Assembly: GCF_003258515.1 (NCBI RefSeq)
Contig: NZ_QGEH01000001.1
Location: forward strand, 1,364,001-1,428,000
Reading direction: 5' to 3'
Source: Marinobacter bohaiensis
GTDB taxonomy: Bacteria; Pseudomonadota; Gammaproteobacteria; Pseudomonadales; Oleiphilaceae
Length of the DNA stretch: 64,000 nucleotides
The notes below the pieces were generated by a model. It had not been told where the DNA came from. It made no database searches and saw only the letters and a program-made list of their open reading frames with translations. Shown piece by piece: positions 9,459 through 18,156 of this stretch. The position numbers and the translations under genes are program-made. Each line of letters starts with the position of its first letter. The first letter of the stretch is position 1.

Positions 9459-12400
9459 TCAGGCCGCTGCGCTGGCAATCTGCCGGTGCCGCTGGCTTGT
9501 CGGGTTCAGCTCGTTACGCAGCCTGTCGCGCTCTTGGCGGGTGGCCTCGTAGGCGCCTTCCTTGACCGGCCCGTAGCCGCGCACTTTCTGCGGCAGGGCG
9601 GCCAGGGCGCGGGCGGCGTCCAGGTGGTCGCGGTTGAGATGGCGCAGGATCCAGGCCACATCCGCTTCGTACTCGCGAATGAGCTTGCGCTCCAGGCGGC
9701 GGTCGGCGCTGTAGCCGAAGATATCCAGCGGCGTGCCGCGCAGGACCTTGCCCTTGGCCAGGAAATGGAACACGCGCTCCATCCAGGGGCCGAACTTGAG
9801 CTTGCGGGGGCGGCCGTTGGCGCCGGGGCGACTGATCAGCGGCGGTGCCAGGTTGAACTCCAGTTCCACCTCGCCTTCGAACTGCTCTTCCAGCTGCCGG
9901 CGCAGGCTGCCGTTGCTGAACAGACGGGCCACTTCGTACTCGTCCTTGTAGGCCAGCACTTTGGCGTAGTTTTCGGCCACGGTGCGGACCAGCATGGGAT
10001 CGCGCCCGACTCTCTTCTCCGCTGCCGTCTCCACCTGTCGTACCAGGCGCTCATAGCGCTCGGCGAGACCGGCGTTCTGGTACTCGGTGAGGTGACGCTT
10101 CTGGCGTTCCACCAGCTGATCGGTGGTTTCCATGATCTGGACCGGGTTGCCCTTGGGCTGCGGGAAGGCCAGCGCTTTCACCTGGTCCAGGTCGTGGGCG
10201 GCGCGGCGGCCCCACAGGAACGCCTGCTTGTTCTTGTCCACCGACACGTTGTTCAGCTCGATGGCCTCTTCGATGGATGCGGCCTTCAGCGGCAGCAGCC
10301 CCTGCTGGTAGGCGAAGCCCACGGTGAACAGGTTCACCGCCATGCCGTCGCCCATCAGCGCCTTGGCCAGGCCGCCGGCGTCCAGGAACCAACTGCCGTC
10401 GGTCGTGCAGGCGTCGCGCAGCGCCTGTTCCATGGACTGGCCCGGGAACTGGATGTCCGGGTTGCGAGTGAACGCCGCCGGCATCGCCGCTTCCACGTTC
10501 ACTACGCTGCGTGAGAACCGGTTGTCCAGCTTGGCCAGGGCGTCGTCGCTGGCGGCGACCATCAGGTCGAAGGCGATCATCAGGTCCGCCTCACCCGCTG
10601 GGATGCGCACCGCGTGGATGTCTTCCTGGTGGTTGCCGATGCGGATGTGGCTGACCACGGCGCCGAACTTCTGCGCCAGGCCGGTCTGGTCCAGCACGGA
10701 GACCCCCTTGCCCTCGATGTGGGCGGCCATGCCCAGCAGGGCGCTGACGGTGACCACGCCGGTGCCGCCGACGCCGGTCAGCAGGATGCTGTACGGGTCG
10801 TGCTCGCCCTGCCAGCTCGGGTCCGGCAGTTCCGGGAAGTCGACGTTGCTGTCCACGCCGACCGGCTTGCGCAGCTTGCCGCCCTTGACGGTAACGAAGC
10901 TGGGGCAGAACCCGCGCACACAGGAGAAATCCTTGTTACAGGCAGACTGGTCGATGGTGCGCTTGCGGCCGTTCTCGGTCTCCTTGGGCAGCAGCGACAG
11001 GCAGTTGGACTGCACGCCGCAGTCACCGCAGCCTTCGCAGACGTCGGAGTGGATCATCACCCGCTGGTCCGGATCTTCCATGGTGCCGCGCTTGCGGCGA
11101 CGGCGTTTCTCGGCGGCGCAGGTCTGGTCGTAGATCAGCACGGAACAGCCCTCGATCTCCCGCATTTCCCGCTGCACCGCGTCCAGGTCGTCGCGATCGT
11201 GGAACGTGGTGCGGTCGGCGAAATCGGCCCGGGAGGGGTACTTGTCGATGTCGTCGCTGACCACCGCGATGCGGCGCACGCCTTCACCGTAGAGCTGATG
11301 GGAGATCTGCTGCACCGTCAGCGTGCCGTCCACCGGCTGGCCGCCGGTCATGGCCACCGCGTCGTTGTACAGGATCTTGTAGGTGATGTTGGCGCCGGAC
11401 GCGATGGACGCCCGGATCGCCAGCAGCCCGGAGTGGAAGTAGGTGCCGTCGCCCAGGTTCTGGAATACGTGCTTCTGGCTGGTGAACGGCGCCTGGCCCA
11501 GCCAGGTCACGCCTTCGCCGCCCATCTGGGTGAAGGTGTCGGTGCCGCGGTCCATCCAGGTGGCCATGTAGTGGCAGCCGATGCCGCCGAGGGCGCGGCT
11601 GCCTTCCGGCACCTGGGTCGAGGTGTTGTGCGGGCAGCCGGAGCAGAAGTGCGGCGTGCGCTCCAGGCGCTCCGGCGGCTGTGCCAGGCTGTTTTCCTTC
11701 TCGGTCAGGAAGTCCAGGCGCTGGCGCAGGGTGTCGTTGCAGTAGCGGTCCTTCAGCCGGGTGGCGATCGCCCGGGCCACCATGGCCGGGGTCAGCTCGT
11801 CGTTCGAGCGCAGCAGTTCGGCGCCGGCCTCGTCACGCTTGCCGATAATGCGCGGGCGCTGCTGGTCCTGCCAGCTGTAGAGCTGGGCCTTGAGCTGGTC
11901 TTCGATCAGGCCGCGTTTTTCCTCGACCACGAGGATTTCTTCCAGGCCGGTGGCGAACTCGAAAATGCCCTCCGGTTCCAGCGGCCAGGGCATCGCGACC
12001 TTGTACACGGTCAGGCCGATGGCCTCGCGCTCGGCCTCGCCCAGACCCAGGTCGGCCAGTGCCTGGATCACGTCCAGGTAAGCCTTGCCAGTGGTGATGA
12101 TGCCCAGCCGGGGCTGGCTGGCGGAGAGCACGGTCCTGTCCAGGCGGTTGGCGCGGCAGAAGGCTTTGGCGGCCTCCAGCTTGTAGCGGTGCAGGCGCTC
12201 TTCCTGGGCCAGCGGTTTGTCCGGCCAGCGGGAGTTGAGCCCGCCTTCGGGCATGGTGAAGTGATCCGGCAGACGGATGTCGATGCGGCTCAGGTCGAGA
12301 TTGACCGACAGGGAGGAATCCATCACCTCGGCCAGCGCCTTGAAGCCGATCCAGCAGCCGCTGTAGCGGGACATGGCCCAGCCGTAGAGACCCATGTCGA

Positions 12401-12977
12401 GGATGTCCTGCACGCCGGCCGGGTTGAGGACCGGCATGGAGGCGTCCATGAAACCGTAGTCGCTCTGGTGGGGCAGGGTGGACGACTTGCAGGAGTGGTC
12501 GTCGCCGGCAATGGCCAGCACGCCGCCGAAGCGGGAGCTGCCAGCGGCATTGGCGTGCTTGAACACGTCGCCGGTGCGGTCGACACCGGGCCCCTTGCCG
12601 TACCAGAGGGCAAAGACGCCGTCGTATTTGGCGCCCTCGAAAATATTGACCTGCTGGGAGCCCCACACGGCGGTGGCGCCCAGGTCCTCGTTCACACCGG
12701 GCAGGAAGTGAACGTGCTTGTCCTGGAGGTATTGCTTGGCTTTCCAGAGGATCTTGTCGAAGCCGCCGAGAGGCGAGCCGCGATAGCCGGAAATGAAGCC
12801 GGCGGTGTTGAGGCCGTTCTGCTGGTCGAGCTGGGCCTGCAGCAGCGGGAGACGTGCCAGGGCCTGGCCGCCGGTCATGTAGACCGGGCCGGAATCACGT
12901 TCCCAGACGTCGTTGAGACTGACCTTGTTGGGACCGTCTTTGTTAAGACTGGCGTTGTTAAGACTGACTTTACGCAT
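9459..12977 (-). CDS. fused indolepyruvate:ferredoxin oxidoreductase (IorAB type)
   Basis: A 1172-residue cytoplasmic enzyme joining the alpha (TPP, PFOR-like) and beta (gamma-type) subunits in one chain. It is expected to decarboxylate aryl- or branched 2-oxoacids to acyl-CoA while reducing ferredoxin. Order: pyrimidine-binding domain (GFISGYRGSPLGGFD near 45-60), a central region, a TPP domain (GCPHNTST, and LGDGTYFHSGLLA near 505), an iron-sulfur region with CEGCGDCGVQSNC and later Cys residues near 650-695, then the gamma domain (ILLTGVGGTGVVTVSALLG near 735). The extreme N-terminus holds an unusual repeat (12912-12971). Leucine dehydrogenase lies downstream. The specific substrate is not determined by sequence. 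Confidence 0.9.
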   Translation of the reverse strand: MRKVSLNNASLNKDGPNKVSLNDVWERDSGPVYMTGGQALARLPLLQAQLDQQNGLNTAGFISGYRGSPLGGFDKILWKAKQYLQDKHVHFLPGVNEDLGATAVWGSQQVNIFEGAKYDGVFALWYGKGPGVDRTGDVFKHANAAGSSRFGGVLAIAGDDHSCKSSTLPHQSDYGFMDASMPVLNPAGVQDILDMGLYGWAMSRYSGCWIGFKALAEVMDSSLSVNLDLSRIDIRLPDHFTMPEGGLNSRWPDKPLAQEERLHRYKLEAAKAFCRANRLDRTVLSASQPRLGIITTGKAYLDVIQALADLGLGEAEREAIGLTVYKVAMPWPLEPEGIFEFATGLEEILVVEEKRGLIEDQLKAQLYSWQDQQRPRIIGKRDEAGAELLRSNDELTPAMVARAIATRLKDRYCNDTLRQRLDFLTEKENSLAQPPERLERTPHFCSGCPHNTSTQVPEGSRALGGIGCHYMATWMDRGTDTFTQMGGEGVTWLGQAPFTSQKHVFQNLGDGTYFHSGLLAIRASIASGANITYKILYNDAVAMTGGQPVDGTLTVQQISHQLYGEGVRRIAVVSDDIDKYPSRADFADRTTFHDRDDLDAVQREMREIEGCSVLIYDQTCAAEKRRRRKRGTMEDPDQRVMIHSDVCEGCGDCGVQSNCLSLLPKETENGRKRTIDQSACNKDFSCVRGFCPSFVTVKGGKLRKPVGVDSNVDFPELPDPSWQGEHDPYSILLTGVGGTGVVTVSALLGMAAHIEGKGVSVLDQTGLAQKFGAVVSHIRIGNHQEDIHAVRIPAGEADLMIAFDLMVAASDDALAKLDNRFSRSVVNVEAAMPAAFTRNPDIQFPGQSMEQALRDACTTDGSWFLDAGGLAKALMGDGMAVNLFTVGFAYQQGLLPLKAASIEEAIELNNVSVDKNKQAFLWGRRAAHDLDQVKALAFPQPKGNPVQIMETTDQLVERQKRHLTEYQNAGLAERYERLVRQVETAAEKRVGRDPMLVRTVAENYAKVLAYKDEYEVARLFSNGSLRRQLEEQFEGEVELEFNLAPPLISRPGANGRPRKLKFGPWMERVFHFLAKGKVLRGTPLDIFGYSADRRLERKLIREYEADVAWILRHLNRDHLDAARALAALPQKVRGYGPVKEGAYEATRQERDRLRNELNPTSQRHRQIASAAA
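12912..12971 (-). repeat. four 15-bp tandem repeats at the 5' end of the oxidoreductase gene
   Basis: Directly after ATG CGT, the minus strand carries four in-frame 15-base units encoding KVSLN, NASLN, KDGPN and KVSLN. Unit consensus is AARGHCRGTCYYAAC. The core family fold begins only after this block (DVWERDSGPVYMTGGQALA), so the repeat is an N-terminal add-on, probably made by slippage duplication. Confidence 0.8.
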
Positions 12978-13570
12978 GGCGAATCACCGTATTCTGGATA
13001 CACGGGGACACGGCCGGTGACGACCGGACGCAACGAAACGAAATAACGGAACGCGATCAGCTCGAGGACAGGAAGTCCGTGCTGCGGCTCGACGTGATTC
13101 GTAACGAGAGGATTCGCGATGGAAGGTCGGATTCGATTGATCGGCGGGCGATCGGGGTGCTGCGATACGCGGTGGAATGCGCCTTGAACAGGCACCATCC
13201 CATCAGGGGAGCGGTCGATTGACTCATTGTTGAAATCCTTTCCACGTTGCCGGATCTCGGCGCTCGTGGTCGTCTTGTTTTTGTATTGTCCGGCTTGTGG
13301 CCGGCCTTGCGATTTCAGGGTCCGACATGAGCCCTTGTGGGGCGTCGAACAGGGATCAAACTAGAGGGTTCGGAAGGGCAGGTCAATGATTAAAAGCTGA
13401 ACAGCTTGTCATGAGATGTAACGGGGAGGATGCGCCGGGTCGTTGAGGAACTCATGAATCGTCGGCAATTCCGCCGGTTACGTGCACCACAGCTCTCGCG
13501 GGCGGCTCCCGTGATTTTGACCAATGTCGCAGAGGTCTGGCGCACGTTGCTCAGGCTGCCGGCATGTTTT
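12978..13570. other. 593-base gap upstream of the oxidoreductase gene
   Basis: This stretch holds the promoter region of the oxidoreductase gene and, at 13057-13227, one short reading frame with a good ribosome site (listed separately). Between 13230 and 13570 I see only mixed-composition sequence with no convincing gene, operator or terminator. Part of it may be the 3' trailer of the histidine kinase gene. Confidence 0.45.
13057..13227 (-). CDS. possible 56-residue small ORF upstream of the oxidoreductase gene
   Basis: A 56-residue reading frame starting MSQSTAPLMGWCLFK, preceded by AAAGGATTTCAACA, in which AGGA lies 8 bases before ATG. It is Ser/Arg-rich, has no hydrophobic segment and matches no family I know. 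Its stop is 79 bases before the oxidoreductase start on the same strand, so it could be a leader peptide or a chance frame. The ribosome site is the only positive evidence. Confidence 0.25.
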   Translation of the reverse strand: MSQSTAPLMGWCLFKAHSTAYRSTPIARRSIESDLPSRILSLRITSSRSTDFLSSS

Positions 13571-15124
13571 TCAGGCGGCCGGCACGATCACCCGGAAGTG
13601 CGTACCGGCTTCAGACGTCTCGAAATCGATCGAGCCCTGCATCTGCTCCACCAGCCCCTTGGCGATGGCCAGCCCCAGGCCGGTTCCTCCCGCGTGGCGT
13701 TGGGACGAACCGTCAGCCTGGGTGAAACGCTTGAAGATGCGATCCTGGAATGATTCGGGAATGCCGGGGCCTTCGTCGCTGACGGTCATTTGCCAGCCAT
13801 GATCGACCGGCGCCAGCGTCAGCGTGACCGTGGACGCCTCGGGCGAGAACTTGAGTGCATTGGACAGCAGGTTGTCGAGCACCTGGCGCAGCCGTGTTTC
13901 ATCCACCCAGGCCGGTGCGTCGCCGTCCGTGCCATTGAAACGGCGCGTAATGCGCTTGTTGGCCGCATAGGTCTCGTTTTCGGTCAGTACGGTGCGGATC
14001 AGGCCGTTCAGCTCGATGCGCTGTGGATTCAGATCCAGACGCCCCTCGACGATGCGGTCGATATCGAGCAGGTCGTTGATCAGGTGGATCAGGTGATCGC
14101 TGTTGCGCTTGGCGATCCCGACCAGTTCGTTGCCCTTGTCCGTCAGCGGGCCGGCCACGCCGCCTTCTATCAGCCCCAGGGTGCCGCGAATGCTGGTCAG
14201 GGGCGTGCGCAGCTCGTGACTGATGGTGGACACGAACTCGTTCTTGAGGCGGTCGGTCTCTGCCCGCACCAGCGCTTGCTTGTGTTCGAACTGCAGCGTG
14301 CGGTACCGGTGGTAGCCCGAAAAACCGGCCAGCAGGAACAGGCAGGTGTAGGGCAGGGCGTAGTAGGACAGTGGCAGTGCCGGGTTTTCCAGCACCTGGC
14401 CCACCAGCAGCCAGTCGTCGCCGGGCAGGGGAATACGTGATGTTTGACGGGTGACGTTGGCGTCCAGTGGCTCGCCCCAGATCAGGGTCGAATCGTCGCG
14501 CCGGTCATCCTTTAAGCGGCGCAACTGGTAGCGCAGTGCATGCAGTCGGGCAATGTCCCGAATGTCACCCAGCAGGGCTTCGGCATCGATGACGGTGCTG
14601 ATCAGGCCCCAGTAGTCGTCACCGATGAAGACCGGCGAGCGGTAGATAAACGCCGTGCCACCCTGCACCAGCTCGATCGGGCCGGCGAGTATGGGGTCCC
14701 GCGTCCGGATCATGCGCTGGACGGAGGGCCACTGGTCCGGCATGTCCGGATAGTACAGACCCAGGGCCGCTTCGTTGCCTGTGCGCGGATAGATGACTTC
14801 GATGCGGTTATCCGGCGCAAAGCCGATGTTGATGATGTATTCGCCCGCCTGGAACATGCTGCCCAGCCAGGCTTCGATGCGCTGGTTGGTGTATTCCCCG
14901 TTCTGGCTCTCGATGTAGAACACCAGACCGCGTGTGAGGTAGATGGCTTCCTTGATGCGGGTTTCCAGGGTGCCGCGCAGCTCGCTCAGATCCTGCAGCA
15001 GCTGCTGTTCCTGTTCGAATTTTCGGGTTTCCTGAACCTGCAGCAGGGCCCAGTGGATCAAACCGACGCCTGCCAGCAGCAGAAACAGCGGGAACCGAAA
15101 GCTGGCCCAGAGTTTGTCTTTCAT
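13571..15124 (-). CDS. orphan CHASE-domain sensor histidine kinase
   Basis: A 517-residue membrane histidine kinase. Helix 1 lies at residues ~11-29. A periplasmic CHASE-like sensor spans ~40-240 (LTRGLVFYIESQNGEYTNQRIEAW, then GFAPDNRIEVIYP), and helix 2 lies at ~254-270. The kinase core has STISHELRTPLTSIRGTL with phospho-accepting His303, the N box DNLLSNALKFSP near 430, and the G boxes DEGPGIP and GGTGLGLAIAKGLV. CHASE domains sense small extracellular ligands. No response regulator lies beside it, so the partner is elsewhere. There is no receiver or Hpt domain. It ends at a lone Pro-Ala-Ala tail. Confidence 0.88.
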   Translation of the reverse strand: MKDKLWASFRFPLFLLLAGVGLIHWALLQVQETRKFEQEQQLLQDLSELRGTLETRIKEAIYLTRGLVFYIESQNGEYTNQRIEAWLGSMFQAGEYIINIGFAPDNRIEVIYPRTGNEAALGLYYPDMPDQWPSVQRMIRTRDPILAGPIELVQGGTAFIYRSPVFIGDDYWGLISTVIDAEALLGDIRDIARLHALRYQLRRLKDDRRDDSTLIWGEPLDANVTRQTSRIPLPGDDWLLVGQVLENPALPLSYYALPYTCLFLLAGFSGYHRYRTLQFEHKQALVRAETDRLKNEFVSTISHELRTPLTSIRGTLGLIEGGVAGPLTDKGNELVGIAKRNSDHLIHLINDLLDIDRIVEGRLDLNPQRIELNGLIRTVLTENETYAANKRITRRFNGTDGDAPAWVDETRLRQVLDNLLSNALKFSPEASTVTLTLAPVDHGWQMTVSDEGPGIPESFQDRIFKRFTQADGSSQRHAGGTGLGLAIAKGLVEQMQGSIDFETSEAGTHFRVIVPAA

Positions 15125-15294
15125 GGATACATCGCGTTGTTGTCATTGAGGTGCTCGTGCCCCTTCGTTCGACAAGACTAGCTCAGATCGACGGCGTTGT
15201 GCGGGAATTGTCGCCCAGGACGCCCGGCAGGGTATTCGAGAGCGGCGCGGGGGGATAGAATCGTCGGTTTGCACGGAGGCGTGTTTCCCCGCTT

Positions 15295-16068
15295 ATGAGC
15301 GATCTCTCCCTGGTTCAGTACGTCCTGATTGGCCTGATTTTCGTCTGGAGCGGCTTCGTGCGCTCGGGGCTGGGATTTGGTGGCGCTGTTCTGTCGCTGC
15401 CGTTCCTGTTGCTGGTGCTGGACGATCCCGTCGTCTTCCTGCCCATCATTGCCGTGCACCTGCTGGTGTTCTCGTCCCTGACCATCGTCATGAACAATCG
15501 CAAGAGTCAGGTGGCGCAACGGCCCGAAGGCGGCACCGTGGACTGGCCCTACCTGTGGCGCATCCTGGGGATCATGATCGTCCCCAAGCTGATCGGGGTA
15601 TTCGGGCTGATCACGCTGCCGGCGCACGTGATGAGCGCCATTATCTTCGGCATCGTGGTGGTCTACTCGCTCTCGTACATCTTCAACCGGCCGTTTCGCA
15701 GCAAGAACAAGTGGGTGGATACGGTTTTCCTCATGCTCGGTGGTTACGTCAGCGGCACCTCGCTGATCGGCGCGCCGCTGATCATTGCGGTCGTGGCCCA
15801 GCACCTGCCCAAAGAAAAGCTGCGGGATACGCTGTTCGCCCTCTGGTTCATCCTGGTGACCATCAAGATGGCGGCGTTTCTCGCCGTCGGCGTTGACCTG
15901 CAGTTGATTCACCACCTGTGGCTGTTGCCCTGTGCCGCCGTGGGGCATGTGATCGGTCTGCGTTTCCACGACTACGTGCTGCGCTCGGAAACCCCGCTGT
16001 TCTTCCGTCTGTTGGGCGGGGTGCTGCTGGTGGTGAGCAGTATCGGGCTCTGGAAGGCGGTGGCCTGA
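15295..16068 (+). CDS. TauE/SafE-family sulfite/organosulfur exporter
   Basis: A 257-residue inner-membrane protein of the TauE/SafE family (PF01925), with about eight helices. The family pattern is clear: an early GFVRSGLGFGGAVLSLPFLLLV near residues 18-42 and its repeat GGYVSGTSLIGAPLIIAVV near 145-165. Family members export sulfite, sulfoacetate or other sulfur anions. A persulfide-dioxygenase-like gene on the same strand lies 1.1 kb on, and that enzyme would make sulfite. No clear ribosome site sits before the ATG; GGAGG is about 14 bases away. Substrate is inferred from context only. Confidence 0.82.
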   Translation: MSDLSLVQYVLIGLIFVWSGFVRSGLGFGGAVLSLPFLLLVLDDPVVFLPIIAVHLLVFSSLTIVMNNRKSQVAQRPEGGTVDWPYLWRILGIMIVPKLIGVFGLITLPAHVMSAIIFGIVVVYSLSYIFNRPFRSKNKWVDTVFLMLGGYVSGTSLIGAPLIIAVVAQHLPKEKLRDTLFALWFILVTIKMAAFLAVGVDLQLIHHLWLLPCAAVGHVIGLRFHDYVLRSETPLFFRLLGGVLLVVSSIGLWKAVA

Positions 16069-16078
16069 AACGCCCGTC

Positions 16079-17044
16079 TCAGGAGGCGTCGGCGCGATCG
16101 GCTCCGGGGTGTACGGATTTGCGCTGGCTGATGGGTAGCCGGGCCAGCACGCCGATCACCAGGAAGGCCAGCGCCAGTCGTGCCCAGAGGATGCCGGACA
16201 GGTGTGCGCCCAGCAGCATGACCAGCAGGGTGTCCTCGATCAGGCTGTGGCAGAGCCCCAGGAATGCCAGGGTCAGGAAGGCATCGCGCGGGCTGAGTCG
16301 GCCCGATTCCGCATCGCGAATCAGCAACCCGCCACCGAAGCTCAGGCCCAGCGTAATGCCGATGATCGCGGTGCTGGCGGCGTCCCGGCCGATGCCCAGC
16401 AGGCGCAGCAGCGGGAACAGCAGGGCATGCAGCAACCGTTCGACACTGATGGCCCGTAATCCGCGCAGCAGGGTGATCAAGGCCAGGATCACGAAGAAGA
16501 TGGTGATCAGCGTCTGGCCTTGGGCCCAGAGCCAGGCCGACAGGCTGGTATCGAGAGCCCCGGGCTGCCAGACCAGCGTGTTGTCCTGTTGCAGCCAGTC
16601 GAACGTCTGGTAGCTGTGATGCAGAATCATCCCCAGTATCAAGGCGCCCCCAACGCGCATCACCAGCGTCAACCACCAGGGCACCCCGGCCCGCCGCGCG
16701 ACGGCCCCTTCCACCGGCAGACCGTGGCCGACCACCATCAGGGTGCCCAGCACCGTCACCTGGGCCACGCTCAGGGCCTGATCCAGCGACAGGTTGTAGA
16801 AGATCGCCATGCCGGTGTAGATGTTGGTCAGCAGGGTCGCCGCCCAGACAATGCTCAGTTCCTCCGGCAGGCCCAGCAGCCCCATCAGCGGCGCGAGCAG
16901 CGTCGCCAGCCACTGGGTGAAGCCGATGGATTCAAGGACCTTCACGATGATCAGTGCGGGCACCAGTATCTTCAGCAGCGTCAGGTAGACGACGCGGGTT
17001 TCGTGGAGGATGCTGAGGGCAGCGCGGCGCAATCGTGCAGGCAT
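16079..17044 (-). CDS. Gate/nucleoside-recognition domain membrane protein
   Basis: A 321-residue inner-membrane protein with two Gate (nucleoside recognition, PF07670) type halves. The first covers residues ~25-130 (LVPALIIVKVLESIG, LTNIYTGMAIFYNLSL, VGHGLPVEGAVARRAG). The second covers ~215-300 (STAIIGITLGLSFGGGLLIRDAESG, GLCHSLIEDTLLVMLLGAHL). Proteins of this type are related to SpmA/SpmB and the FeoB core, and their transport substrate is generally unknown. It is on the opposite strand between the TauE-like and persulfide-dioxygenase-like genes and ends 10 bases from the former. A sulfur role is possible but not shown. Confidence 0.72.
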   Translation of the reverse strand: MPARLRRAALSILHETRVVYLTLLKILVPALIIVKVLESIGFTQWLATLLAPLMGLLGLPEELSIVWAATLLTNIYTGMAIFYNLSLDQALSVAQVTVLGTLMVVGHGLPVEGAVARRAGVPWWLTLVMRVGGALILGMILHHSYQTFDWLQQDNTLVWQPGALDTSLSAWLWAQGQTLITIFFVILALITLLRGLRAISVERLLHALLFPLLRLLGIGRDAASTAIIGITLGLSFGGGLLIRDAESGRLSPRDAFLTLAFLGLCHSLIEDTLLVMLLGAHLSGILWARLALAFLVIGVLARLPISQRKSVHPGADRADAS

Positions 17045-17212
17045 TGGGACGTCCCTGGTTCAGTAAAGGACGCAGTCTATCGGCTTTAGCGGGACGCCGA
17101 CAGGCGTTGAAGGACGTCGGTGCCGCCCCAATCTTTCATAATGGCATAACCTTATTCCAGAATGGGTGACGACGTGCCCGGCACGGCGCTATCCATGACA
17201 GGAGGATCGACC

Positions 17213-18085
17213 ATGAGTCTCCGCAATCCGCTCGTGCAGTCCTTCTTCGACGAGCCCACCAACACGTTCAGCTACGTGGTACGCGACCCGGACAGCCGCG
17301 CCTGTGCCATCATCGATTCGGTGCTGGACTTTGATTACGCAGCCGGTCGCACCGATGTCCGCTCCGCGGATGCCATCATCGACTACGTGCAGCGCAACGA
17401 CCTGGCGGTGGAATGGGTGCTCGAGACCCACGTCCACGCCGATCACCTGTCCGCCGCGCCCTACCTGAACGAACACCTGGGCGGCCAGACCGGCATCGGC
17501 GCGCGCATCGTCGAGGTGCAGGAGATCTTCGGCAAGGTGTTCAATGCCGGCACCGACTTCGCCCGGGACGGCCGTCAGTTCAACCGCCTGTTCCACGAAG
17601 GCGACAGCTTCGCGATTGGCAACCTGGAAGCCCGTGTGCTGCATACGCCCGGGCACACGCCGGCTTGCCTGACCTACGTGGTCGGTGATGCGGCGTTCGT
17701 CGGCGATACCCTGTTCATGCCGGACTACGGCACCGCCCGCTGCGATTTTCCGGGTGGCGATGCGCGCACCCTGTATCGTTCCATCCAGAAAGTCCTGGCC
17801 TTGCCGCCGGAGACGCGGCTGTTCCTGTGCCACGACTACAAGGCGCCGGGTCGTGAGGCGTTTGTATGCCAGACCACGGTGGCGGAGCAGCGTGAGCACA
17901 ATGTGCATGTGCACGAGGGCGTCGATGAGGAGGCGTTTGTGGTCATGCGCCGGGAACGGGACGCCACCCTGGGGATGCCACGGCTGATCCTGCCGTCGGT
18001 GCAGATCAACATGCGCGCCGGGCACATGCCGCCGGCCGAGGACAATGGTCAGGTCTACCTGAAAGTGCCGTTGAACCGATTCTGA
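17213..18085 (+). CDS. persulfide dioxygenase-like MBL-fold hydrolase
   Basis: A 290-residue metallo-beta-lactamase-fold protein resembling the Blh/ETHE1 group of persulfide dioxygenases, which oxidise glutathione persulfide to sulfite. The metal motif ETHVHADHLSAAP gives His73, His75, Asp77 and His78. The other ligands sit in HTPGHTPACLTYVVGD and FVGDTLFMPDYGTARCDFPGGDA, the latter typical of the group, and in LCHDY. The start at 17213 has AGGAGG 7 bases before it; the longer frame from 17162 has none. Upstream, GGCATAACCTTATTCC (17143-17158) is an imperfect palindrome that might be an operator. The link with the TauE-like exporter fits sulfide detoxification. Confidence 0.83.
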   Translation: MSLRNPLVQSFFDEPTNTFSYVVRDPDSRACAIIDSVLDFDYAAGRTDVRSADAIIDYVQRNDLAVEWVLETHVHADHLSAAPYLNEHLGGQTGIGARIVEVQEIFGKVFNAGTDFARDGRQFNRLFHEGDSFAIGNLEARVLHTPGHTPACLTYVVGDAAFVGDTLFMPDYGTARCDFPGGDARTLYRSIQKVLALPPETRLFLCHDYKAPGREAFVCQTTVAEQREHNVHVHEGVDEEAFVVMRRERDATLGMPRLILPSVQINMRAGHMPPAEDNGQVYLKVPLNRF

Positions 18086-18156
18086 TTGAATGATGATCGG
18101 GAAGGAAAGGCCCCGGCAGCCGGATGGGCCGCCAGGGCAGGCGGGAGGATGTGAAT

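Noticed and set aside
9453-13046. Long open frames on the plus strand (9453-10514 and 10614-13046) opposite the oxidoreductase gene
   Set aside because: They mirror a well-recognised protein gene, have Gly/Ala/Val/Gln/His-rich low-complexity translations typical of GC-rich antisense frames, and lack ribosome sites.
17143-17158. BigR-type operator before the persulfide-dioxygenase-like gene
   Set aside because: GGCATAACCTTATTCC is only an imperfect palindrome and does not resemble the BigR sites I know; kept as a remark in the gene entry.
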